This document shows positions 27,128-36,596 of a stretch of DNA of 64,000 bases, in pieces. Position numbers and translations under genes: made by a program. The notes under the pieces were generated by a model, which saw only the letters and a program-made list of their open reading frames with translations, did not search any database and had not been told where the DNA came from. The number at the start of each line of letters is the position of its first letter. Position 1 is the stretch's first letter. This stretch comes from Paracyclopina nana (lineage: Eukaryota; Arthropoda; Copepoda; Cyclopoida; Cyclopettidae). The stretch is from contig JAGUCH010000001.1 of the NCBI GenBank assembly GCA_019096065.1, positions 9,672,001 through 9,736,000 on the forward strand, read 5' to 3'.

Positions 27128-27737
27128 ATGTTGTCCAGCCGCATCGGAGGGCCAAGACAAGAGCCCTTTGTAGCAGCCCAACCACCCGACGAACGAACGC
27201 CGAGCTTGCTGAAATTTTCCCTTTTCTGCATTTTGGCCACCGGCTTCGTTGTCACTCTCTTCTATTTGACGGATCAAAAGGCCAAAGTTGAGGAGGGTCC
27301 GCAGGATTTTCAAGCGCCAGTAATGTGCTTTTTAAATTAGTCTCTCTTTCAGTGGCTGAATGCATCAAAGAGTTTGTGGGCGACGGCTTTTGCGACGACT
27401 CCATGAATTTAGCATCCTGCGAGTACGACAACGGAGATTGCTGCCTCCCAACCATCGACAAATCCAATTGCCTCGAGTGCTGGTGCTTTGCAACTGGGGG
27501 AATTCACGTGGCTCTGACTGAAGGTGAGTTAAGGCTTATTTTTACGATCGACACGCATAACACTGTCTTGAACCAGGGTGCAAATACTCCAGCATGGGTG
27601 ATGGATTTTGCGACGGCTCGAACAACAGGCCCCAATGCAGCTTTGACAGCGGAGACTGCTGCCTAGCAGTAGTTAAAAAAGATCGTTGCATTGGCGAGCA
27701 ATGCAGGTGCTCGGAGACTGGCCAAATTCATTCATGA
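27128..27737 (+). CDS. small type II membrane protein with two Lin12-Notch repeats
   Basis: Exons 27128-27296, 27353-27523 and 27577-27737 encode about 166 residues. After a roughly 30-residue polar N-terminus there is one hydrophobic segment (FSLFCILATGFVVTLFYL) with no signal cleavage site, so it probably anchors the protein with its C-terminus outside the cytosol or in the lumen. The rest is cysteine-rich. It has two LNR units with the hallmark Cys-x-Asp spacing (GDGFCDDSMN...CEYDNGDCC and GDGFCDGSNN...CSFDSGDCC), each followed by a short Cys pair (CLECWCF, EQCRC). LNR modules bind calcium in Notch and pappalysins. The first donor (G|GTCCGC at 27297) is weak and was chosen because it alone keeps phase; the 56-nt intron it makes fits other introns here. 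I do not recognise the protein. Confidence 0.78.
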
Positions 27738-27742
27738 ATAAA
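27737..27742 (+). promoter_or_regulatory. polyadenylation hexamer overlapping the stop codon
   Basis: The LNR gene ends TGAATAAA: the AATAAA signal begins at the last base of the stop codon. If used, the 3' UTR would be only about 10-30 nt. Another AATAAA lies near 27853. Confidence 0.6.
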
Positions 27743-29113
27743 GCACAATTTGTTGAATGCTTTCCTAAAGAAACTTTCAAGTCACACTAAACATGCCAGA
27801 AAAAAGGATAGACTAAATTAATATAAAACCTTTTTGGACTGCTGCAATTAGAATAAATCATTTATGAAAACAATATCCACGCTGACTTAGGTAGGATCGA
27901 GAGCGGGTTTTGAAGTCTATATAGCCTGCGTCAACTCTTTAGAAATAGTCAAGGCAACGGTCGGTCATTTTTGCTATGAAGTAGATCAGTGGCGGAGTTG
28001 GCCCTTAGGTGTCATCCAAGGCCATCAACATTTTGGCAGGGAAGTCGACCGCCAATGGCTTTTCTCCCTTCGGCAATATAAGTAGGTTTGTTTGGAAGGC
28101 CATCAGCAAGCATCATATTTTTTCTTCGCTGCCATACTTCCTCCTGTTGGCTAGCTAATGGTTGCCGATGGTTTCATCCATGTCAATGGATGACTTTAGC
28201 TGAACTTCGTTTGCTGTTTCTAAATGCCAATGATAGCTCGACGCTGCGATCAATTTTTCTGAGAGGAGTCAACTGACCTTCGATCCGAATGTAGGGATCC
28301 TACCTATTTTGAGCTTGCAGCAACTATCAATTATCACGATGCTAAATGTGCCTTGTAAGCCGCGCTCGCTTCCTTTGCTAATAATACACATTATAAGCTT
28401 GAGCGCAAATTTCGTGAAACATTCAGTGAGAGTGACATTTACTTTTAAGACATTTTTAAGACATTCAATTAGCGGTTCCAGTTGTAGAAAAGTTCGCTCT
28501 CCAATTGTTCATGGAAATAAATTGAACAACCTACCTCTGGTGCAAATGGCCACAGTATCATTCCTGGGAGCATTTTAAAAGCGCTAAAGTTGACTTTTTC
28601 AATAATCAACCATTTGTTGGCAGCTTTGATTAAGAACCCGACTGCAATTGTGATATTCAGCTGGCTAAGCCTAATAAAAGAAACGTGCATGGAGGTCACA
28701 TGAAATTGAAAATTGCTTCATTCAATGGGGGGATTTTTCTTTGTGGTATTTTTCCCAGACGAGCTGGGAGCGTGTGTTTTACATTAGGTAGCAGCAATTC
28801 AGCCGTCCAAGGCCGAAAGTTGACCTTAAATATGAATTGCAACAGCATGAGGAAGGAAAAAGTGGAGCAAAGCTAGAAATCTGGTCAAAGTTGTGCCACG
28901 ACCGGCCTTGAAGAAGGAAACTGCAAAACGAGTTTCGAAACTGTCAATGTGCATCTACTGGTATATATATGTAGGTGGGTTGGAGCACAGTTTTAATAGC
29001 TCAAGGCCAGCATGAAGGAGAGATAGAGCGGCGCAGTCTTGACCGCCGCATCGAATTTGAGGTCAGGCAATCCATTCCAGCATTTGAAATTGGTGCGCGA
29101 AACAAGGCCACTG
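27743..29113. other. intergenic region without a supported gene
   Basis: This is AT-rich DNA between the LNR gene (+) and the cuticle gene (-). Open frames of 60-90 codons on both strands have no domain content and overlap each other. I see no repeat shared with the rest of the window. Confidence 0.6.
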
Positions 29114-29119
29114 TTTATT
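29114..29119 (-). promoter_or_regulatory. polyadenylation hexamer of the cuticle gene
   Basis: TTTATT on the + strand reads AATAAA on the - strand, about 120 bp downstream of the cuticle-gene stop at 29238. Confidence 0.5.
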
Positions 29120-29237
29120 GAGGAGATTTTATTATTAAGCACGCAGGAATAATAGTTGATGATACAAGGATAACAATAAGGACTAGAGGATATGTCTTGT
29201 TGGGGGATGTGTAAGTTGAGCATGAGGGGCCGGAACC

Positions 29238-32200
29238 TCAGAAGAACCTTGCTCCTCGCAGAGCAGCTGGGTTGAAAACGGTGAACGGAGAGGCGCCCGA
29301 GGGCGGTGGGGCGGGTCGATTCGAGGGCTCGAACCGGCCTCCAGGCTGTTGCTGCTGCTGAAGCTGAGGCGGCACACCCAGCTGGAAGCCCTGGGGCCTG
29401 GCTTGAAATTGAGGCTGTCCGAAAAACTGGGCAGGTCGCGGGGCTCCACTCAGCTGAGGCGGGGGGCCTTGGGCGAAGGCTGTGAAGGGCCGTCCAGCCT
29501 GTTGGAACTGAGGTTGGCCGAACGAAGGTCGAGGAGGCTGGGCAGCAGCCTGCTGCTGCTGCTGCTGAGGAATGGGCTGGAAGCCAAACTGCACTTGAGG
29601 GGTGGGTCCAGCAGGAGAGACTTGAGGGGCTTGGGTGGGGCTAGCTGCGGGCTGGGTGGGAGCGGGCACCGGGGGCTCGGAGGTGGCAGCGGAGCTCAAG
29701 GGGCGGGGAGAGTTGAAGATCGAAAAGGGCTGAGCAAGTGGCGTGCCGAATTGAGTGGGCTGTGGGAAGGCTTGACCCGTGGGCTGTGGCTGCAGGGGGA
29801 AGGCCTGTCCGCTCGTGGGCTGAGGTTGAGGGCTAGAGAGGTTGATGAATGAAGGTGTGGGAGTGGGGACACGTTGGGGCTGAGGAGTCGTGGCAGTGAT
29901 GGGGCGTGGCGAGCCAAGGGTAGGGAAGGGCTGGAAGAAAAAGCTGCCCGCGGGGCTGGGAGTGGGCGAGGCTGGCTGAGAGGATTGGGTCACCGGGCTT
30001 GGCGTCGATGGGGCTGGGCTGGGGCTAGTGGGCCGAGGACTGGGGAAGGTGAGGGGCTCGAACGATTGGGCGGAGGAGTCCACCGTGGTGGGGGCAAACA
30101 CCGTGAATGGGCGGGCCGTGGGCGCGTCGGTAGCGGGCTCTGCTGGGGCGGCAGTGGACGCCTCCTCGGACGCGGGCAGAGCTTGCCTCAGCTCGGTCTT
30201 GAAGGTGCCAGACGTGGGATCGAAGACGAGCTCGGTGGAGAAATTGGGTCCGGGGGTGGGCTGGGCGGACTTGTTCTCCTCGTCAAATGTGATGGCGGGC
30301 TTATTCAGGGTGAAGGCGTCGAGGTCGGACTCGAAGGCAGTCTGGGGAGGTCGGGGCGTCGTTGGACGTGGCCTTGGGGCAGCGACGGGCTGTCTGGTGG
30401 GTTGGGCACCGTCGGCGATGCTGAGCAGGTTATCGAGTGCGCTTCCTGTTGGTGCGGCGGGTCTTCTGTTGGCCAGAGCGGGATCCCTGGTGCGCACGGG
30501 CGCTTGCGGCCTGGGCTCGGGGCGCTGCTGCTGTTGGAATGCGGTGAACTGATCGCCGCCGCGAATGTCAAGGTCGGGCAGGTTGTTTCTCTCCGGGATC
30601 CTTTGTCGGGGGCGGGCGGAGTCGGGGATCTCGTCTTGGTCGAGCTGAACAACGGGTCCGGTTCTGAACCTGTCGCCGGGGTTGATGGGATCCTCGCGCT
30701 GCACGTCGTCCTCGTCCTGGAGAGAGTCGCTGTTCTCCTCGCCGTTCACGTCGCAAGGCAAACCGGACACGTAGGTGAACTCTCGCTTCTTGCCGTCGGG
30801 ATCGATGTAGCCGTACTTGCCGCGGGTGATGCAGTCCACGCCGCGCGTCTCCTCCCTGAAGCTGCCGTCCTCGGACACGTAGCCGAAGGTGAAGCTGCCG
30901 TCTTCGTTGGTGTGCGAGTACCTCTCGGAGGTGCCCACGTTCTCCCTTTCGGGTTGACGCTGATCCCCGCCGGGCAGACGCTGACCTTTCTCCTCGTTGT
31001 CCCTCGCGCGGGGTGCTCCGCGGGTGGGGACGCCCGGGGGCCTGCGGGTGCGCCCGGGCCTGGTGGGCCTCTCGGGGACGATGTCCAGCAGCGGCTCCTC
31101 CTCGATGATGGGGTAGTCGTCTTCGTCGTTGGCAGTGGCCAGGAGGCTTTGGAGGGCATCGGTGCTTTGGAGGCTCTCGCCTCTGCCGTCAGCCTCGTCG
31201 TTTGTGAGCGCGGCGGCCAGAAGGTCGGCCGTGTTCTGTCGGTCGCTCACTAGAGCGTCCACGGGGATGCCTACAACGTTGCAAAAGGTCAAACGCGAGC
31301 CAGCAGGTCCGTCGGCCTTGGCCTTTAGCCGAGAATGACCGATGCCGATCATGAATCAAATTAGCTAGGTGCCCGCAGTGGCATTCGCAGGCTACGCCTT
31401 TCAACTTTCGAGTTTCGAGGTGGTTGCGCGTACAGTAGCGCATACTATACAGTCTGTCCCGTAGATTTCTGTACACTTTGAAATCAAAAGTTTGTGTTAA
31501 AACATCTGGAAATACCAAACACAATGGATACCGTTGGAAAGCTTGAAACTTAAGCCATCTTTTTTAGTTTTGAGATTTTTAAGAAGTATTAATTCAAATT
31601 TTGATTTAGACCACAAAATTGATAGTTACTCCAAATTCACGCCCATTTTCACTGATTTTTTTAAAATTAATAAATTATTTATTCAATTTCACATAAAGTT
31701 GGTTAAACATTAGATCTTCATAAACAAAAAATCCCAAAGATGTGATGTTTAAAACACTAATTTTGAAACATTTTTAGAGGGCAGTGGCCTTATAGTCTTT
31801 TTTCTTTATACTCAAAAATATCCTTTCTGATGAGTCAGCACAGTGCTGCAAGATTTTTTTTCATGGAAAAATGTCAAAAAATAGCCAGGATTAGCTTAGC
31901 TGAAAATTTGGTCAATAATAGCCGGTTTGGGCAAATTTGCTTTTTTGGGAGAAAAATCAAGGGTACCTCAGGAAAATTAAGTTTTCTCATTTTTTTACTT
32001 TTAATTTCTTTCATCCATTGAAGCAAAAAAATTCAAGCTTTCCAATGATATCCATTGTGTCTAATATTTACCGAATTTGTAACACAAACTTTTGATTTCT
32101 AAGTGTGCAGAAATCTCCGGGACAGTCTGTATATTGTACGTTGTTGCCCTTCAAGGTTGGTGCGGTAAAGCCGAACTGGATTGGAAAATTCAAGGACGCC

Positions 32201-32699
32201 CCAATAATTGAAACGTCTTGCCGCCCGCTAACCTTGCGAGCTTTCAATGACGCATAGATGATCATTCGCTCCTGAATTTCTAATCTCTTTTGTCACGTCT
32301 TGGTGGATAGTTTTAATGCTAGAAAGTGGGACCGCGGGCGCGCTGGATGACCCGAACGTGACAGAAGAAGTTCATCCTGATGCTTCACAGGTTGGGAACT
32401 TGCGGTCAGTTCTTGCGGAACCGGAATCGAACGACTCCCGTACGTTCGCCTAATTATCGCGGCAACGCAAGCGTGACTTTTCCGCTTACCTCTCTGCAGC
32501 GGAATGGGTCTGCCCTCGGCAATGCCATCGGGGTTCGAGATTTGGAGCTGGGGTCGAGGCCTCCGCAGCCTCAGGGTTGGGCGGCCGTCGTCCTGAGCGT
32601 GAGCAAGGCCCAGTAGGCCCAGCAGAACCTATTTGGAAGCGCGATTACAGACGGCTGGGCGAATTTTCGCGATGGTCTTACCAGTTTGTGCAGCCACAT
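29238..32699 (-). CDS. secreted R&R cuticle protein with long Pro/Gln-rich tail
   Basis: Exons 32682-32699, 32490-32628 and 29238-31270 join in phase (729 residues). The first exon encodes only MWLHKL. Joined to exon 2 it gives a classic signal peptide ending LLGLLGLAHAQ, and neither exon alone shows this. Residues about 53-165 are acidic then basic and Pro-rich. Residues about 170-226 form a chitin_bind_4 (Rebers-Riddiford) domain: YSHTNEDGSFTFGYVSEDGS, then YGYIDPDGKKREFTYVSG. Unusually, the domain carries two cysteines (VDC and LPC), which may form a disulfide. The remaining 500 residues are Pro, Gln, Ala, Thr and Ser rich with poly-Gln, like structural cuticle proteins with low-complexity arms. 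Intron 2 (1.2 kb) contains a mariner-like MITE. A TATA box lies about 110 bp upstream of the start. Function in the chitin matrix is inferred from the domain. Confidence 0.92.
31450..32129. mobile_element. mariner-like MITE with CAGTCTGTCC ends, copy 1
   Basis: The element starts CAGTCTGTCCCGTAGATTTC and ends GAAATCTCCGGGACAGTCTG, flanked by TA on both sides (31448-31449 and 32130-32131) as in Tc1/mariner insertions. It is about 680 bp and has no transposase frame. A 551-bp relative in opposite orientation lies at 48998-49548. This copy sits in intron 2 of the cuticle gene. Confidence 0.85.
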
Positions 32700-32806
32700 G
32701 GCGAACTTGAAGGGAGCGGCACACCTGTATCCGTACGTCGTTTCTTCGTTATTTCCCTGGCAAAGGGTGGCACCACTATGGAAACGCAAAGATGCCGGCT
32801 CTTGCC

Positions 32807-32815
32807 TATATATAC
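32807..32815 (-). promoter_or_regulatory. TATA box of the cuticle gene
   Basis: The - strand reads CGTATATATAGGC here, 108 bp upstream of the cuticle start codon. A strong TATA element suits a cuticle gene expressed in bursts around moulting; the timing is inference. Confidence 0.6.
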
Positions 32816-33738
32816 GCCAAGGCGCGCACCGCTGACATCTCGGCCGGCGTATCTGACGCGCGGCCTACCTCCAGCCTGCGTCAGCCAACGCGTCGCCCCA
32901 AGAAAATCGAGTTGCGTCAACCGCCTATTGCCTCGGGACATCGGGCAACTGGATAGCTTTATCAACGACGTTTCAACGCCATTCAGCCCAATTAGTTAGT
33001 TGCATGTCAGTCTGTTCATCTGCAGCTGGTTCCAATGCTCAACCAGTCAATTTCATTTCAAGGTCCGTACGTGAAGTTCTTCAACTTTTCCTTGGTTGGC
33101 CTACGCATCTCGGGAAATTGAAATCATATATAGACTGGCTCCAAAAGATGGGGACCTCGGATAATTGGCTGAAATTTGGCCGGATTGCCTTGATGATGCA
33201 ACTTGGAACGCTATCTTGGAAGTTGCCCCCTGTTCTTTGCATGCGCGTCATTAGGCCTTATGGCGCGCAACGCGCTAGCATTGTTTCGCGTGGTCTTCCG
33301 TGAGAATGCGATCGCTGTTTCTTTCCACCAAGGAAATGAACGATTTGCTGACATCCTGACAGCAGGCGTTTGACGCTCGATTATTGACTCTGCGTTCCCA
33401 CAACAATTCAAGTGATTCAACCTGGGGCTTAGTTTTCGACAAGAAAAAGTGAGGCAGGAATCCGCGAGATAAAAATTTGGATGCGAAACTGCATGCGATC
33501 CCAGCCTTGAGCGGCACAGCATCATGCCCAGTGTGTAGATTAGCCGCTGACCTATGCATTTGGACTGAGGCGGCAACAAGACCTTGAGCGAAGGAAAGAC
33601 ACCCCCCGAAAAAACTGCGTTGGCCAAGCATGCTAATTATTGATGACGCAAAAAGGCAGAGCAATTGCGCAGGCCTCTGGCAAATTTGCTTGAATCCAAT
33701 AAATGCGAACTGAGATCGTGCCATTCATCGAGATGGCG
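32816..33738. other. intergenic region without a supported gene
   Basis: This interval separates the cuticle promoter from the stop of the small Cys-rich gene. Overlapping open frames of 100-150 codons occur on both strands but show no domain, signal peptide or splice pairing, so I do not call a gene. Confidence 0.5.
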
Positions 33739-34232
33739 TTATGACGAGGCGTTGCCGCTGGCAGGGTCGCGTTGGACGTTCAAGGAGGACCGGTACTTGT
33801 GCTTCCACACGCGATGGAAGCACCTCTTGTAGTCCGGATAAAGCACGTCGATTTCGCCCGGCTCGAGAGGCTGTTGGCTGTAGACCTTGGCGTAGCAGCC
33901 GGGGCTGACGCACCTCCTCACGCAGGCCACCCGCTCGAAGGGGCCGAGCTTGAGGCAGGTGGGGTTCTGGTGGCAGGCCGCGGTCATCGACTGCATCACG
34001 GTCAACGTGTGCTTGTCCAGCACGGCCTCCCCCGAGCTCCCCTGGCTGATGGAGAAGAAGAAGAATAAGCAATTCGGCGTCAATTTGCGTCATACCTCCG
34101 CGGTTGTTGCCAGGCTGGTGGCCGCTCCTTCTCGCTGTCATCGAACCACGTGAAGTCGTGCACGTGCGGCAGCTGCGTCCCCGCCGAATGCAGTAGCACC
34201 CACAGCAACGTCAACCACGTCAACCAGTTCAT
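33739..34232 (-). CDS. small secreted Cys-rich protein, unknown function
   Basis: Exons 34096-34232 and 33739-34045 join in phase across a 50-nt intron (GTATGA...CAG) and encode 147 residues. The N-terminus MNWLTWLTLLWVLLHSAG is a signal peptide. The mature part has six cysteines in the pattern C-H-x-N-P-T-C, ACVRRCVSPGC and a later YKRCFHRVW. A conserved-looking EPGEIDVLYPDY stretch lies between the Cys cluster and the last Cys. The spacing looks like a compact disulfide-bonded fold. It reminds me of uncharacterised secreted proteins found across arthropods, but I cannot name the family or a function. The second of two possible AG acceptors (34045) is used because only it keeps phase. It is divergent from the HMG-box gene. 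Confidence 0.82.
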
Positions 34233-35393
34233 GGCGTCAACAACATCAGCTGATCATCGCGGCTCGGCTTCTTTCCCAACCCTGCGCAACGGCCGCAACT
34301 TCGCACCATTGATCCACGCACCGTCTCATAACGCCTCGCATGCCGCCATGATTTTATGCGGTCAACGCCAAGAGAGCTTCGCTTTCCAATTCTACGGAAT
34401 TCAATCGCAGTCAAAAGAGAATCTGGCTCGGTTTGTCCAATGTGGGAATTGCTCAGCCGCGAAAAAGCCGTTTTAAGGCTATTTCCAACGCGTCGAGCAT
34501 TTCGCCATGGGCGAGGCGGGAATGTGGCGCGACGGGCGCGAGAGAGTCACGCTCACCATTTCGCCATGACAAGCGAGGAGGCGTGCGACGACGCCCTGAA
34601 TGTCTGCAGAGTGAGCCCCCGCGTTGGGGTGGTAACGGTCAATGCAAGGCGGCCTGCGATTGGCCGACAAAAAGACCGGCACCCAATCCGATGCGTCGTT
34701 CCACTTTGACTTCGCTCGTAATTGGTTTGTGTTGCTGCGCCGAGAGTCCAGAATTGGCGAAAAAGCGTCACAAAAATACAAGCTCCGATCAAGTGTCAAC
34801 GACTAGCCTTCAGCGAGCATTACGAGGTAAGCATGATTGAAAAAGCTTGAGGGCGCAGGTCGCACGGCCTCCCCCCACCCTTTCCCGACCGTGGACCTCG
34901 CGAGCGCGGCCTTTTCCAGGTTTGGCGCAAATTTCATCGTTTGAATTGCTCCATTGTCAGTTGCGGACTGGCAGCCTGAGCTCGGCCGCCGACCCTCGCC
35001 AAGCCTCGGGATCGTCGGGGTAAGTCTCGAGGAGGAGCCTGGGCTGGATTTTGGCCGGGCCTGTGGCTTGTCAAGTTTTCCCTTTTGGCCGTTTTGAGCG
35101 TCGCCTTGGCGGAAAAGTGCGAGGTTGATGGCGAGAACGTTGCGTTCGCGAGTCGTTGATCGAGGCGAAGTTCTGGGTAGCGTCTGTGTCTGTTCACAGT
35201 CCGTGTTGAGCTGCTTCGTTCGTTGTTATTTAGTGCAGTGAGCTCACTAACGACTACTACTACAGCAGCAGCAGTGGCGACTCGAACAGTGCGGTCCAAC
35301 GTTGAAGAGGAGTCGAGCGAGGATGACATTGAGCGTTGACTAACCGGCCTTTCGTTCCTCACCCCAGTTTCGTTTCGATTGCAGCACTTGATC
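34233..35393 (+). promoter_or_regulatory. promoter and 5' leader region of the HMG-box gene, possible 5' UTR intron
   Basis: This 1.16 kb lies between two divergent genes and becomes GC-rich. A good donor (GAG|GTAAGC at 34827) and an acceptor just before the HMG start (TTCGATTGCAG ending 35384) could bound a 558-nt 5' UTR intron, which would place the start codon 10 nt into exon 2. Open frames in the region show no domain. Confidence 0.4.
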
Positions 35394-36596
35394 ATGTCCG
35401 GAGAGGGCGGGAAGCAGCAGAACACGGCCTATGGCGTGTTCGTGCAGGCCTGCTGGGCCCAGCACAAGCGCCAATACCCCGACGAGCTCATCCACAAGGA
35501 GATCGAGGAGTTCAACAAGCAGTGCTCCGTGTGGTGGTACAACCTGTCCGAGCAGGAGCGGGAGCGCTTCCAGGAGATGGCCGACAGGTCCAACGCCCAA
35601 CAGGCCCTCCAGACCTCCTACACGACCCACGTGAACAACACGGTCAACTCGAGCAGCAGCCTGTCCGTGCAGAACGCCGTCAGCTCCACGTCGGCCTCGG
35701 GCGGCGGAGGCATCCCCAGCTTCGGATCCAGCTTCACCTACTCCGACTACAGCATTCAGGGCGCCGGCGGACAAGTGGTCAATGCCGTCGTCGACCAGTC
35801 CGGCACCGTGCTCAACTACAGCACCAACACGCAGCCCGCGGCCGCCCACATGATGCAGCAGCAGCGCGTGATGGGCGGGCAGCAGCAGCAGCAACAGCAG
35901 CGGGTCGTCGGTGGACAAATCGTGGGCGGTGGGGGTCAGAACCAGGCGGGCAAGAAGCCCATGAAGGACCCGAACGCGCCCAAGAAGCCGCTCTCCGCCT
36001 ACTTCCTGTTCTCGCAGGACGAGCGCCTCAAGGTGAAGGCCGAGTTCCCCGACTACTCCATCACCGAGGTGGCCAAGGAGCTGGGTCGGCGGTGGGCCAC
36101 CATCGACCCGGCCATCAAGACGAGCTACGAGCAGCGCTACCAGGACTCGAGGCGCCAGTACGACGTGGCCCTCCAGGCCTACAAGCCACAGAAGAAAAAG
36201 AAGGATCCCAACGCGCCCAAACAGCCCCTGTCCGCCTACTTCCTGTTCTCGCAGGAGGAGCGGCTCAAGGTGAAGGCCGAGCACGCCAACTACTCGATCT
36301 GCGAGGTCGCCAAAGAGCTGGGCCGACGGTGGGCCGACATGGCGCCCGAGGTGAAGCAGCGCTACCAGCAAATGGCCGAGGAGGGCCGCCAAAAGTATGA
36401 CCAGGACATGGCGGCCTACAGGCAGGGCAACTTCTCGCACGACAACCCCACCTCCCCCAACAGCGGGTCGGGGTCCGCGGCCAACACGACGGCGGCCTCA
36501 GAGTCCACCACCACCACCTCAACGACCTCGCCGTCGGCGGCGGCCACCACCACCTACATCACGGGCGGGAACGACTACAGCAGTCTCTTGCAGTAA
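35394..36596 (+). CDS. Dsp1/HMGB-like protein with three HMG boxes
   Basis: This uninterrupted 400-codon frame starts at the ATG of ATCATGTCCGGAGAG. Box 1 (residues about 10-75) resembles Dsp1/HMGB box A (TAYGVFVQACWAQHKRQYPD, then an EFNKQCSVWW core). A Ser/Gly/Gln-rich linker with poly-Gln follows (residues 76-190). Boxes 2 and 3 (about 192-263 and 271-342) are B-type boxes starting DPNAPKKPLSAYFLFSQDER and DPNAPKQPLSAYFLFSQEER, joined by a KKKK linker. The C-terminus is Ser/Thr/Ala-rich and lacks the long acidic tail of vertebrate HMGB1. HMGB proteins bend DNA in chromatin; Dsp1 is also a co-repressor. Dsp1 normally has two boxes. Here box B is doubled, with near-identical DNA over the first 60 nt of each copy. 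Confidence 0.93.
   Translation: MSGEGGKQQNTAYGVFVQACWAQHKRQYPDELIHKEIEEFNKQCSVWWYNLSEQERERFQEMADRSNAQQALQTSYTTHVNNTVNSSSSLSVQNAVSSTSASGGGGIPSFGSSFTYSDYSIQGAGGQVVNAVVDQSGTVLNYSTNTQPAAAHMMQQQRVMGGQQQQQQQRVVGGQIVGGGGQNQAGKKPMKDPNAPKKPLSAYFLFSQDERLKVKAEFPDYSITEVAKELGRRWATIDPAIKTSYEQRYQDSRRQYDVALQAYKPQKKKKDPNAPKQPLSAYFLFSQEERLKVKAEHANYSICEVAKELGRRWADMAPEVKQRYQQMAEEGRQKYDQDMAAYRQGNFSHDNPTSPNSGSGSAANTTAASESTTTTSTTSPSAAATTTYITGGNDYSSLLQ

Noticed and set aside
29874..31253. 459-codon + strand open frame
   Set aside because: Shadow of the GC- and Pro-rich cuticle coding exon on the opposite strand.
35340..36440. 366-codon minus-strand open frame opposite the HMG-box gene
   Set aside because: Antisense shadow of strongly biased coding sequence.
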